A stretch of 64,000 nucleotides of DNA from Chitinophagaceae bacterium (GTDB lineage Bacteria; Bacteroidota; Bacteroidia; Chitinophagales; Chitinophagaceae): assembly GCA_016719015.1 (NCBI GenBank), contig JADKAZ010000015.1, positions 1-64,000 on the forward strand, read 5' to 3'. The position numbers and the translations under genes are program-made. Position 1 is the first letter of the stretch; each line of letters starts with the position of its first letter. The notes under the pieces were generated by a model. The model did not search any database. It saw only the letters and a list, made by a program, of their open reading frames with translations, and was not told the DNA's origin. Shown in pieces: positions 45,226-55,022 of the stretch.

Positions 45226-47217
45226 CTAAAAGCCTTTTTTCTCCCCGATATATTTATCAAACCATTCCAGGTTAGTTTGCATTGTTTTCAACACCATTCT
45301 GGGTTCCTGCGGACCATGTGGTTGTCTTGGCAAGGCCAGTAAACGTACCGGTACATTTCTGCGGCGAAGTGCATTATAAAACATGACTGAGTTGCTGAAA
45401 GGAACCCGCAGATCTGCTTCCCCATGTTGCAGCATCACCGGAGTCTTTACATTTTGAATAAAGCGTAAAGGAGAATGTGCATCATATTTACTCCAGTCAT
45501 CCCATGGATTGGATTTGAAATAGGATGGTAAAAATCCTTCAATATCATCTGTTAGATTCTGATGTGACAAGTCAACCACCGGCGCACCAATAGACGCCAC
45601 TTTAAAACGATCTGTATGTCCAACGATCCAGCTACTCATAAATCCACCATAGCTCCAGCCCATCACTCCCATTTTACTTTCATCCGCCACTCCCATTTTT
45701 ATTACATGATCAACACCTGCCATCAGGTCCTGGTAATCTTTGCCGCCCCAGTCTTCCCGGTTAGCCATTCTGAATTCGGTGCCGTAACCAGTCGAACCTC
45801 TTGGATTTGGACGCAACACTGCATAACCAGCTTCAGCAAAAGCCGCAATGGGATAAGCACCCTGGTTGCCAATAACACATGCTTGTGAAAACACACCTGC
45901 CGGTCCTCCATGTACATTTAAAATAAACGGAACTTTTTGACCGGCCTTATAATTGATCGGGTAAGTAAGCAACCCTTCTATTTCTTTTCCATCTGCACCT
46001 TTCCATTTTACTACTTCTGTTTTGGGTAATGCCTTAGTTGCATAAGCTGCATTGATGTTAGTGACTTTTGCAGGAGAAAAAGCTGAGAGTGAACTGATGT
46101 AGGCTTCTGGAAATTTTGATGGGTTCTGTAAGGTAAAAGCAATATGGCTTCCGGTTGAGTTAATGGCAACTGCACCTAACAAATCTTTTGAACCTTTCGT
46201 CCATTCAGTTATTGATTTTCCATCCACACTCAACAGGTAAACACTGTTCAACGTTTTATTGGCTTCTGACCATAATACGTTTTTACCATCGGATGTCCAG
46301 CCGATGAGGCCGCCATTTTCATCTGGGGTGGCTTTCAATCGCCAGCTTTTTCCATCCACCACCGAATAAATTTTTGCAAGTCTTGCACCCGACCAGTCAA
46401 CCGGATCAGAAGTGCTGTAGTAAGCAATCATTTTTCCATCGGGGCTGAACAAGGGATTTGTTTCTCCTGCACCAGTGGTGGCTATTGATTTTATTGTTCC
46501 GCTTTCTACTTCTATCAATGAAATATCACTGTACACATTATCATTTACTTCCGGCGATTTTCCGTGACTATACGCAATGCTTTTTCCATCTGCACTCCAG
46601 TCGAAGGCATTCACATTATAATTTTCTTTGGTCAGTTTCTTTGTTACATATTTTCCGCCTGTGTCTTTTTGATTCAACCATAATACATACAAACGGTTTT
46701 GTTTTACTTCTTCATCCATATAGTACCAATCGTTCTTTGCTTTTTTATCTTTCTCCTCTTTGGTTTCGGTCGCATCAATCATTGTAAAGGCGATTGCATT
46801 CCCATCATGTCGCCAATCATATTCACCCACAGCTGATTTTACATCGGTGACTTTTTCTGCTTCGCCGCCACCTACAGGCAATACATACAAATTATTTTTA
46901 CCATCCCGGGAGGAAGTAAAGGCAATCATCTTGCCATCAGGACTCCACTTGGGGTTAGCAGAGTTCTTATCACCCTTGGTCAACTGAACTGCATTACTGC
47001 CGTCTGTATTGCAAAGCCACACCTGGTTTACATATTCACTACGGTCGTCTGTCATTACTGCCTCCCGGACGGTGTACAATACTTTAGCTGCATCCGGCGA
47101 TACCCGGACAGCTGTTATGTTTTTTATTTTAAGACATTGTTCAGGGCTCCAGTTTGTTTGAGCTGCGATACCAAACACGAAAAGTAAAGAGACAATTGTC
47201 GTTAATGATCTTTTCAT
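45226..47217 (-). CDS. S9 family exported peptidase (prolyl oligopeptidase/acylaminoacyl peptidase type)
   Basis: About 663 residues from the ATG at 47217 (signal peptide MKRSLTTIVSLLFVFGIAAQ). The frame also allows an upstream ATG at 47259, but that would add a non-signal-like stretch. An N-terminal beta-propeller with WD/PD40-like repeats (PKWSPDGKMIAFTSSRDG, FSPDGKMIAYYS) precedes an alpha/beta hydrolase domain with GWSYGGFMSS (catalytic Ser522) and the late HGEADLRVPFSNS and QPHGPQEP region (Asp and His). The family cleaves short peptides after defined residues in the periplasm. The next gene in the transcript is the serine hydrolase. Confidence 0.92.
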   Translation of the reverse strand: MKRSLTTIVSLLFVFGIAAQTNWSPEQCLKIKNITAVRVSPDAAKVLYTVREAVMTDDRSEYVNQVWLCNTDGSNAVQLTKGDKNSANPKWSPDGKMIAFTSSRDGKNNLYVLPVGGGEAEKVTDVKSAVGEYDWRHDGNAIAFTMIDATETKEEKDKKAKNDWYYMDEEVKQNRLYVLWLNQKDTGGKYVTKKLTKENYNVNAFDWSADGKSIAYSHGKSPEVNDNVYSDISLIEVESGTIKSIATTGAGETNPLFSPDGKMIAYYSTSDPVDWSGARLAKIYSVVDGKSWRLKATPDENGGLIGWTSDGKNVLWSEANKTLNSVYLLSVDGKSITEWTKGSKDLLGAVAINSTGSHIAFTLQNPSKFPEAYISSLSAFSPAKVTNINAAYATKALPKTEVVKWKGADGKEIEGLLTYPINYKAGQKVPFILNVHGGPAGVFSQACVIGNQGAYPIAAFAEAGYAVLRPNPRGSTGYGTEFRMANREDWGGKDYQDLMAGVDHVIKMGVADESKMGVMGWSYGGFMSSWIVGHTDRFKVASIGAPVVDLSHQNLTDDIEGFLPSYFKSNPWDDWSKYDAHSPLRFIQNVKTPVMLQHGEADLRVPFSNSVMFYNALRRRNVPVRLLALPRQPHGPQEPRMVLKTMQTNLEWFDKYIGEKKGF

Positions 47218-47308
47218 ATAAACAGTTTTACATTGAGATGGTAAGAGAGAACATTTCATTTTATACTTCTAATTTAACTTATTTCTTTTATAGAGGCTGC
47301 AGCCGGTT

Positions 47309-48648
47309 TTATGGAGATAATACTTCTTTAGTATTTGTTTTCTTCATCGGCTGCTTTTTCCAATACGTCAGGCTACGCCAGGCCCACTCCAGCGGACCAA
47401 AACGAAAATATCGTAACCAGATATGGCTCCAGATAATCTGCAATGCCCAGGTGGCTGCTACTACATAATATATTTCATGACGTTCCAGCTTTCCAAAATT
47501 GCCAAGTCCTACACCATAAAAAAGAATAATCCGACTAACAAAGATTGCATCAGGTAATTGGTAAATGCCATTTGACCAACCGGCCGCATCAATGCAAAGA
47601 ACCATTTGAACCAACCCGATTTATACAACAACATGATTAGTCCGAAAATGCCGAGGGCCCTGAATGTTCTGGATATTTCATAAAATTCGAAAGAAGTATT
47701 TTTTGTATAATCGAATGAATTGAATTTATAATCAATGAGTGGTTGCAGCCGGAAGTAGGACAGCAATAATCCGATTCCAAGACCCGCAATAAACAGCATT
47801 GCATACACTTTTGTGGACGCCTTACCAATCAACACCCCGTTTTTATATAATGCCATACCTAAAAACATAAATACCAGTATATCCCAACCGCCAAAATAGA
47901 GGTAATTGATTTCTCCCCTGAAACTCCGTTCGCTCTGGTATTCATAAAAACCACCATAACCACCCCTGACAGCACTCAGGCTCTTTTCCATTTTCTTCTT
48001 CTTGCCGTCTGCACTTGCTTTTTCTTTGAACTCCGTCATAGCACTCAGGTCAGCTTTTTGCTGATCGGTCAGCTTTGTTACCGTAGTATCCATTTTCGCA
48101 ATCATCTCACCTTTGCTTATCACTTTTCTATCCCGGTAAGCATCCACATTTTCTCTTGCTGTCATTAGTAAAAGAGAAAGCACAGCTCCTATTATCAGCG
48201 CCTTGGGAGATAAGCGGCGAAATGTAAACATGATCATACCCAAACAGGCATAATGAAATAAAATATCCCAAAACCATAAGAGAACAAAAGCATTGAACAA
48301 GCCAAATACAAGCAACCACAGTTGGCGACGGAAAAAATAATCCGCCGGGTAAAGTCCTTCTGCTTTTTTTTCCTGCCGGGTAACAAATAAGATTATGCCG
48401 GCACCAAATAGCATAGAGAACAAAGCCCGTTGGCTGCCTTCCATAAACCAGTCAATAAAATACCAGGTCTTGAAATTGATAGTTCCCCATTCGTTCAATA
48501 CAGAGGGATCATAAATAACCGGGTCTGGTAAGGCAAAGCCGGGAATGTTCATTAATAAAATACCCAGGATGGCAATACCCCGGAGCGAATCAAGAATGAT
48601 AATGCGTTCTGTTTGAGCAACAGGCGCAGCCAGGTTGGTGGTTGACAT
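47309..48648 (-). CDS. DUF418 family membrane protein, frameshifted near the C-terminus
   Basis: The main frame (48648 leftward, 379 residues) starts with TERIIILDSLRGIAILGILL and many hydrophobic helices, and reaches MAFTNYLMQSLLVGLFFF. A run of six Ts there (coding sense, about 47517-47522) appears to lack one T, because the expected ending continues in the next frame: FYGVGLGNFGKLERHEIYY and IWLRYFRFGPLEWAWRSLTY, the DUF418 C-terminal signature, to 47309. Corrected, it is about 446 residues. It is the only frameshifted gene right of 24 kb. The function is unknown, as for the DUF418 gene at 31439. Confidence 0.8.
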
Positions 48649-48771
48649 GTTGGTTTTGGTTTGTTGGTATACAAAAAGGGGAAGGAGTAAAATGCTTACA
48701 CAGGGGTGCGAATAAAATTTAAGTTAGCTTTTTATCAAACACTACCCAATAAAATATTGCTTTCTGAAAAC

Positions 48772-50835
48772 CTAATAAGAAAGAAGTTTATTTACACATT
48801 CATCCAACCTGGCCTTCGCCATAAAATTATTTTCCAGTTCAATGCTAAAAGGAATAGGTGTATCTAACGATGCACAACGCATCACAGGTGCATCTAATAA
48901 ACCAAAACAGTTTTCAGCGATCCAGGCCGCTATCTCACCACCGATACCTCCTACTAATGTGTCTTCATGTAATATTAATACACGGCCGGTTCTTTGTACC
49001 GCTTCACGGATAGCTAAATAATCAAGTGGCAGCAATGTTCGCAGGTCAAGAATATCGATAGAAATTTCGGGGTGTTCAGCAGCGTAGTCTTCTGCCCAAT
49101 GAACCCCTGCACCATAAGTAATGATAGCAATTTCATCTCCTTCTCTCACATGTCTTCCTTTACCAATTTCAATTTCATAATAATCTGATGGCACTGGTCC
49201 GCTTACCGAACGATACAATGCTTTATGTTCAAAAAACAAAACAGGATTCGGGTCGTTAATGGCAGCAATCAATAATCCTTTTGCATCCATAGGGGTAGAT
49301 GGATACACAACTTTCAACCCGGGAGTTTTTACAAACCATGCTTCATTGCTCTGACTATGAAAAGGCCCGGCACCAACGCCACCACCTGTTGGCATACGAA
49401 TCACTACATCGGCATTTTGTCCCCAGCGATAATGAATTTTTGCCAGGTTATTAATTATTTGATTGAAACCCACTGTTACAAAATCGGCAAACTGCATTTC
49501 CATCATGCTCTTGTATCCTTCCAATGACAACCCTAATGCAGCACCAACAATTGCACTTTCGCACAGCGGTGTATTCCTCACTCGTTCTTTTCCAAATTCC
49601 TGTACAAAACCTTCGGTGATTTTAAAAGCCCCTCCATACTCTGCAATATCCTGTCCCATGAGAATGAGGTTTGGATGAGCAACCATACTTTGATGAAGAC
49701 CTTCCTTGATAGCATCAATTAGTCGAAGCCCCCCCGCCCCCCGAAGGGGGGATTCACCATCGCTCAAACCTGATAAATGAATTTCACTATTGATTTTTGA
49801 GTTGTCAAAAAGCCGGGGCTGTGTGATGGAAGCTCCCCCTTCGGGGGAGTTTGAGGGGGCTGCATACACATCTTCCAACTCTTCTTCCGTATCAGCCACC
49901 ACCGGTTTTGTAGCGGAGCCAACTGCTAACTCACTTTCAATTTTGTCTTTGAATTCATTTCGGATATCGGCTATCCGTATTTCTTTCAATACACCACTTT
50001 CTATCAAAAACTTTTCATAGTTCTTGATCGGGTCTTTCATTTCCCAGAGCTTGAACAGGTCCTGTGGCACATATTTAACACCACTGGCCTCTTCATGTCC
50101 CCGCATACGGAACGTAAGACATTCTATTAAATACGGTTTTTGATTGTTGATGCAATACTCTCTAACTCCTTTTATAGTATCATATACAGAAAGGATATTG
50201 TTGCCATCGATCTGCACACCTTCCATGCCATAGCCTTTGGCTTTATCAACCAAACTAATACAACGGTATTGTTCATTTACCGGTGTGCTTAATCCATATC
50301 CATTGTTCTCAATAATAAATATGACGGGCAGATCCCAGACAGCAGCTGTATTTAAGGCTTCATGAAAATCTCCTTCGCTGGTTCCACCATCTCCGGTAAA
50401 GGCTAATGAAACTTTTTTCTCTTTTCTTAATTTATGGGCTAATGCCACACCATCAGCAATGGCCAATTGCGGACCCAGATGTGAAATCATCCCGCAGATA
50501 TGGTGTTCTTTATTTCCAAAGTGAAAACTTCTTTCCCTTCCTTTGCTGTATCCTTCCTGTGCACCCTGCCATTGCATAAATAATTTACTCAGGGGCATAT
50601 TGCGGGTAGTAAATACACCGAGGTTTCTGTGCAACGGCATCATCCATTCATCTTCTTGTAATGCTAATGTGGCACCTACAGCAATTGCTTCCTGGCCAAT
50701 GCCACTAAACCATTTGGATATTTTTCCCTGCCGCAGCAGTACCAGCATTTTTTCTTCAATCATGCGGGGCCATAGCAGACTTCTGTAAAAATGTACAAGC
50801 TGTTCGTCAGATAATTCTTTACGGTCAAAAGTCAT
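48772..50835 (-). CDS. Fused E1 alpha/beta of a 2-oxoacid dehydrogenase, with repeat-derived linker
   Basis: Protein of 687 residues joining both subunits of a branched-chain or pyruvate-type E1 decarboxylase. The alpha half (1-320) has the thiamine diphosphate motif FTGDGGTSEGDFHEAL (GDG at 148-150, NN at 177-178). The beta half (about 372 onward) has GQDIAEYGGAFKITEGFVQE, NTPLCESAIVGAALGLSLEG, GAGPFHSQSNEAWF and a C-terminal transketolase domain ILHEDTLVGGIGGEIAAWIA. Such alpha/beta fusions are common in Bacteroidota and feed E2/E3 subunits encoded elsewhere. Residues about 325-370 between the halves are encoded by a palindromic repeat (49727-49861). Confidence 0.92.
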   Translation of the reverse strand: MTFDRKELSDEQLVHFYRSLLWPRMIEEKMLVLLRQGKISKWFSGIGQEAIAVGATLALQEDEWMMPLHRNLGVFTTRNMPLSKLFMQWQGAQEGYSKGRERSFHFGNKEHHICGMISHLGPQLAIADGVALAHKLRKEKKVSLAFTGDGGTSEGDFHEALNTAAVWDLPVIFIIENNGYGLSTPVNEQYRCISLVDKAKGYGMEGVQIDGNNILSVYDTIKGVREYCINNQKPYLIECLTFRMRGHEEASGVKYVPQDLFKLWEMKDPIKNYEKFLIESGVLKEIRIADIRNEFKDKIESELAVGSATKPVVADTEEELEDVYAAPSNSPEGGASITQPRLFDNSKINSEIHLSGLSDGESPLRGAGGLRLIDAIKEGLHQSMVAHPNLILMGQDIAEYGGAFKITEGFVQEFGKERVRNTPLCESAIVGAALGLSLEGYKSMMEMQFADFVTVGFNQIINNLAKIHYRWGQNADVVIRMPTGGGVGAGPFHSQSNEAWFVKTPGLKVVYPSTPMDAKGLLIAAINDPNPVLFFEHKALYRSVSGPVPSDYYEIEIGKGRHVREGDEIAIITYGAGVHWAEDYAAEHPEISIDILDLRTLLPLDYLAIREAVQRTGRVLILHEDTLVGGIGGEIAAWIAENCFGLLDAPVMRCASLDTPIPFSIELENNFMAKARLDECVNKLLSY
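49727..49861. repeat. GC-rich inverted-repeat element inside the E1 linker
   Basis: Bases 49727-49752 (agccccc run, then ccccccgaagggggg) and 49831-49861 (agctcccccttcgggggagt then gagggggct) form related inverted arms around an AT-rich middle. The element is 135 bases, exactly 45 codons, and lies between the two E1 domains, so it adds a linker (APSNSPEGGAS ... SPLRGAGGLR) without breaking the frame. Confidence 0.65.
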
Positions 50836-50923
50836 GAACGTTTCAGGTTTAAAGTTTAACGTCTGAAGACCAAAGTTATGCCTTAGCCGTTTACGACAAC
50901 TTTAAACCTTAAACATGAAATTT

Positions 50924-52198
50924 TTACACCACTACCAACTCATAAAAATCTTCCGGCTGCAAATACTTTTGAGCAAGTTGTTGCAGCTCTTCCGCTGAAA
51001 TTGTTTTGATAGTATTGATAGAATTGTAGAAATATTGCTCTGTAAGATTATGAAGAACGATATTCTTCCACCGGGCAATGATATGGAAAGGGCCATCCAG
51101 GTCGCCAAGAATACTGCCCATCATATAATTTCTTACCAATAACAGTTCTTCTTCATCTACCAGCTCTTCCCGCAGGTCTTTCATTTCTTTATACACTTCT
51201 GCAATAGTGGCTTCGCAAACATCTCTGCCCGCCTCTGTACTGATCATCCAGGCACCATCATGCATATGATTTTGTAAATGGCTATGTATCCCATATGTAT
51301 AACCTTTGTCTTCCCGGATATTGCTCATCAGCCTGGAACCAAAAAAGCCGCCGAACAAAGTATTCAGCGTCATCACTTTCATAAAATCAGGATGATGACG
51401 ATTAGGAAAAGGTCTGGCTATCCGGATAGAACCCTGCATACCATTGGCATCATTGGTTATCCGGAATTTTTTTTCCGCTGCGGGTGTCGTAATAATAGTT
51501 CCTGTTTCCGGGCTCTTATTGGGTAAGTCGCCAAAATATTGATTCAGCAACGGTTGCAGGTCGGCCGGTAATTTACCGGCAACAAACATCACTAATTTTC
51601 CCTGCTGGTAATACTTTTTATAAAAATCCAGTAACTGTTCTCTCTCTAAGGCATCAAAATCTTCGGCCCTGCTGAATTTTCCATACGGATGTTTTTCTCC
51701 GTACAGGTAAACGTCAATCATACGGCCGGCCACAAAATCACTTTTCTTAAGACTCACTTTCAACCGCTGCTTCATATTTTGTTTGTAAATATCAAGCTCA
51801 TCCTGTGGCATCACAGAATCTGTGATCAATTCTCTTACTACCGGCAATAATTCTTTTACATGTTTGGTTAAACAATGTAAAGTAACAGTAGACGTTTCGC
51901 TATGACAGGCCCGGTTAAGATATGAGCCAAAATATTCAAAATGTTCGTTGATCTGAAAAGCGGTTCTTTTTGAAGTGCCGTTGCGCAATAAAAAATTGGC
52001 GGTAGCTGCAACAAGGTCCTGCTCTTCGTACCAGTTGCCCGCATAGAAAACCCATTCAAAAGAGAGTACCTCTTCTGCGCCTGCATTGATGGCATACACT
52101 TCAACTCCATTATCCAATGTAAATTTATCTGCTTGCTTCAGCCGGAGATCAAAATTGACTGCATCCACTATTTTCGGAGCCTGTTTCCTGTCTGGCAT
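50924..52198 (-). CDS. M16-type peptidase, non-catalytic partner
   Basis: Protein of 424 residues with the M16 (insulinase/processing-peptidase) fold but without HxxEH. Where the zinc motif should be it reads ATANFLLRNGTSKRTAFQIN. It has the conserved second-domain features (NTLFGGFFGSRLMSNIREDK, GYTYGIHS, MMGSILGDLDGPFHI), including the Arg/Tyr region that completes a partner's site. It therefore probably works as the regulatory half of a heterodimer with the next gene (52223-53461). The two genes are 24 bases apart. Confidence 0.88.
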   Translation of the reverse strand: MPDRKQAPKIVDAVNFDLRLKQADKFTLDNGVEVYAINAGAEEVLSFEWVFYAGNWYEEQDLVAATANFLLRNGTSKRTAFQINEHFEYFGSYLNRACHSETSTVTLHCLTKHVKELLPVVRELITDSVMPQDELDIYKQNMKQRLKVSLKKSDFVAGRMIDVYLYGEKHPYGKFSRAEDFDALEREQLLDFYKKYYQQGKLVMFVAGKLPADLQPLLNQYFGDLPNKSPETGTIITTPAAEKKFRITNDANGMQGSIRIARPFPNRHHPDFMKVMTLNTLFGGFFGSRLMSNIREDKGYTYGIHSHLQNHMHDGAWMISTEAGRDVCEATIAEVYKEMKDLREELVDEEELLLVRNYMMGSILGDLDGPFHIIARWKNIVLHNLTEQYFYNSINTIKTISAEELQQLAQKYLQPEDFYELVVV

Positions 52199-52222
52199 AA
52201 TATTCCTTTCGTTGTTGCTTAA

Positions 52223-53461
52223 TTAATTGTTCGATAAATAATGGATCGTATTGCAATTCGTATGGCGGAAGATATTCCTGCTTTCCTGTAAAATATCTTC
52301 TGTAGTAACCGTGGCATATTTCTCCAGTTCAAAATTCATCCAGGAAGCATCGCCCAGTATTTCATAATAAGCAAGGCTTTGCGCCCTGCTCATCACACTC
52401 ATATCTTCAAAGGCGATCATACTTTCTGTTTTATTCTTAACTTTTTGCAATTCTGTTTCACTCACCAATTCATTTTTCATTTTTTCCAGCTCTGCCTCAA
52501 CTGCTTTCTCTGCATCTTCCATCTTCACTCCTTTTACTAATTTTCCTTCGATAACGACAAGCCCATTCTCTGTGCTGCCAAAATGATGGCATTCTATATT
52601 GCTGAATAATTGTTTTTCTTTTACCAGCGACTGGTATAATCTTGATGAACCACCGCCGCTAAGAATATCCGTCAGCAGGTCAATGATGTAATATCTTCTG
52701 TCCAATCTACCCGGCATATGCCAGCATTTATACAATGCATCAAGTGGTACATTGGCTTTTATCTCCTGTCTTCTTTCTTCCGTTTGTTCCGGCTCCTGCG
52801 GCAGGTTTCTTTTATAAGGCTCACCGGCCGGAATATCACCAAACCATTTTTCTGCAAGAGCTTTTACTTTCTCCGTCGTTACATTACCTGCCACTACCAA
52901 TACTGCATTGATGGGACGGTAATGTTTAAAGAAAAAATTTTTTACATCTTCCAGTTTGGCATTTTCTATATGCGACAGTTCTTTACCAATCGTCATCCAG
53001 CGGTACGGATGTATTTTGTACGCCAGCTCCCGCATCTTATGCCACACATCACCATAAGGCTTAGTGAGGTAATGCTCTTTAAATTCCTCCATCACCACTT
53101 TACGTTGTGTCTCCAGGCTTTTTTCCCCGAAGGCAAGAGAGAGCATCCGGTCACTTTCTAACCAGAATGCCGTTTCTAAATTCTCGGCCGGCAATTGTAT
53201 ATAATAGTTAGTGAGATCGTTAGTTGTGTAAGCATTGTTTTCGCCGCCCGCCATTTGTAGTGGTTCATCATAACTGGGAATATTGACAGAGCCACCAAAC
53301 ATCAGGTGTTCAAAGAAGTGGGCAAAGCCTGTTTTCTCAGGATCTTCATCTCTTGCACCTACATCATACATAATGTTCATTACCGCCATCGGTGTGCTCA
53401 GGTCCTGGTGAACGATAACCCGGAGTCCATTCGCCAGTGTAAATTTTTCGAATTGTATCAT
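52223..53461 (-). CDS. M16 zinc peptidase, catalytic subunit
   Basis: Protein of 412 residues with the inverted zinc motif HxxEH at residues 48-52 (AHFFEHLMFGG) and the downstream metal Glu in RKVVMEEFKEHYLTKPYGDV. The second domain keeps the fold (LLTDILSGGGSSRLYQSLVK). There is no signal peptide, although M16 pairs can be cytoplasmic or periplasmic. Its start is upstream of the non-catalytic partner in the same operon, so a two-subunit protease for short peptides is likely. Confidence 0.9.
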   Translation of the reverse strand: MIQFEKFTLANGLRVIVHQDLSTPMAVMNIMYDVGARDEDPEKTGFAHFFEHLMFGGSVNIPSYDEPLQMAGGENNAYTTNDLTNYYIQLPAENLETAFWLESDRMLSLAFGEKSLETQRKVVMEEFKEHYLTKPYGDVWHKMRELAYKIHPYRWMTIGKELSHIENAKLEDVKNFFFKHYRPINAVLVVAGNVTTEKVKALAEKWFGDIPAGEPYKRNLPQEPEQTEERRQEIKANVPLDALYKCWHMPGRLDRRYYIIDLLTDILSGGGSSRLYQSLVKEKQLFSNIECHHFGSTENGLVVIEGKLVKGVKMEDAEKAVEAELEKMKNELVSETELQKVKNKTESMIAFEDMSVMSRAQSLAYYEILGDASWMNFELEKYATVTTEDILQESRNIFRHTNCNTIHYLSNN

Positions 53462-53589
53462 ATTGTATTAAAAGTCGTTGAAATTAAAAACTACCTGCGT
53501 AGTTCCGGTTGGAGGCTCTAGCAGAATCTGTAAAAATATTGAAAAATATACCGTCAGACCGCAGGCTTTATTACGGGATAGGTAAATAA

Positions 53590-54786
53590 TTACCGGATGC
53601 TTCTCACCTTAAACTCAATTTCCAGCATCAGGTTGTCCCGTCGTAAAATAAGTTTTACTTTCTCATTGGGTGCCTGCAGGGTGATTTTATACTGATTGAG
53701 GTTTTGTGAAAAATTATTATTGATGGCGATTACCTCATCTCCTTCTTTGATGCCCGCAGCTTCGGCCGGGGAGCCTTTTGCCACATCGCCAACGATGATG
53801 AGCCCTTGCAAAAAGTATAATTCCACCCCGGAGTAAGAATAATCGAATGAATCACCATAATGGGTATTAGGTGTTATATAAATATCACTCCTCGCATAAT
53901 TCAGAATTACATTAAACCTCCGCAGTATATCATTCCCAATCAATCCACCCATATAGGGATAAGAAGTAACATTATTTTCATCATCAAAAATATAGACCGG
54001 CACACTTCTGAAACGGTAAGGACCCAGTTTCACTTCCCGCATTACTGTTAGTTCCATATCAATTTTACCACCAAGCCCTTCTCCTTCTTTGATCCATCTT
54101 TTCTTTTTTTTATCAATAAAAGTACTGTCGGCTACAAAATCTTTGGTCAGCAGCATACAAACACCGGCACCCATATCATATAAAAATCTGGATGTAATCG
54201 CCGTTTCATCCCTTACCCTTAATTGCTGCGCCATCAGTTGATTGATAGTTGGCTTCAAGAGGTAACCACCCCGTGGATAGCGGATGGTGCCCGGTGTGCA
54301 AAATGTCAGTTTCATACTATCGTAGTCCAGCTTTACAATATAACGGCTCAGTATGGAGTAGCCGATAATGCCATCGATTCTTTCGCCATATACCGCCGTC
54401 AGAATACCATAATCATTAATATGAAAATTGAGACTGTCTACACTAAGACCCGGAAAATGCAATTGCTGGTTAAACAAAAAACTCACTTTGCGGATACCCG
54501 CAATACCACGGATAGTTCGTTCGGTAGGCGTAGGCTTCAGCCCAAGGTAATCAGCAGTAGTAGAATCGAGAGAGATGCCACTGCTACCTGTATCGAGTAT
54601 AAAATTTAATGTATCCGGAAAAGTATCGAGCTTGGCATGGAGTATTACAATGCCACCCGTAAGCTGGGTAAAAGGTATTTTAGTGATTTCCCTCGATGGC
54701 GGTTCAATAAACTCTTCCTGTGCAGCAAGCGGTTTTGCTGCTGCCAGTGTAAAACAAAGGGTTATACCATAAACAAGTTTTCTCAT
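53590..54786 (-). CDS. Exported aspartyl protease with PDZ domain
   Basis: Protein of 398 residues with a signal peptide ending LAAQ. The retropepsin-like domain shows NFILDTGSSGISLDS with catalytic Asp65 and a second, less canonical half (FLYDMGAGVCMLL, then GGLIGNDILRRFNVILNYA). The C-terminal 85 residues are a PDZ domain (IVGDVAKGSPAEAAGIKEGD, then EVIAINNNF). Bacteroidota have many such single-domain aspartyl proteases fused to PDZ, presumed periplasmic or outer-membrane associated. It is divergently placed from mqnC. Confidence 0.85.
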   Translation of the reverse strand: MRKLVYGITLCFTLAAAKPLAAQEEFIEPPSREITKIPFTQLTGGIVILHAKLDTFPDTLNFILDTGSSGISLDSTTADYLGLKPTPTERTIRGIAGIRKVSFLFNQQLHFPGLSVDSLNFHINDYGILTAVYGERIDGIIGYSILSRYIVKLDYDSMKLTFCTPGTIRYPRGGYLLKPTINQLMAQQLRVRDETAITSRFLYDMGAGVCMLLTKDFVADSTFIDKKKKRWIKEGEGLGGKIDMELTVMREVKLGPYRFRSVPVYIFDDENNVTSYPYMGGLIGNDILRRFNVILNYARSDIYITPNTHYGDSFDYSYSGVELYFLQGLIIVGDVAKGSPAEAAGIKEGDEVIAINNNFSQNLNQYKITLQAPNEKVKLILRRDNLMLEIEFKVRSIR

Positions 54787-54925
54787 GCGGCTTCAATCTT
54801 TGAGGACCATTCGTATGACAGATTTTTCACTCATAATGATGCAAGAGCCCTTACCATACAAATAAATTTACCTCAATATCAACGGCTTTCAAAACCGTTC
54901 AGCCTATTATTCTGTTATAGCCCTG

Positions 54926-54933
54926 TACCTTTG
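54926..54933 (+). promoter_or_regulatory. Possible minus-7 element of the mqnC promoter
   Basis: TACCTTTG fits the Bacteroidota minus-7 consensus TAnnTTTG. It lies about 90 bases upstream of the mqnC start in a 236-base divergent region. I do not see a convincing minus-33 TTTG at the usual spacing, so this is a weak call. Confidence 0.3.
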
Positions 54934-55022
54934 CGGTTAAAATAATATCCCACAACACTGCGGAGGGCACAAAGGTTTGTTACCTTCATTTCTTGGTTAG
55001 TCAGAGTGGGAAATAATAAAAT

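Noticed and set aside
44389..47468. Plus-strand frames opposite the serine hydrolase and S9 peptidase genes
   Set aside because: They lie antisense to strong, recognisable genes and have no domain or signal features of their own.
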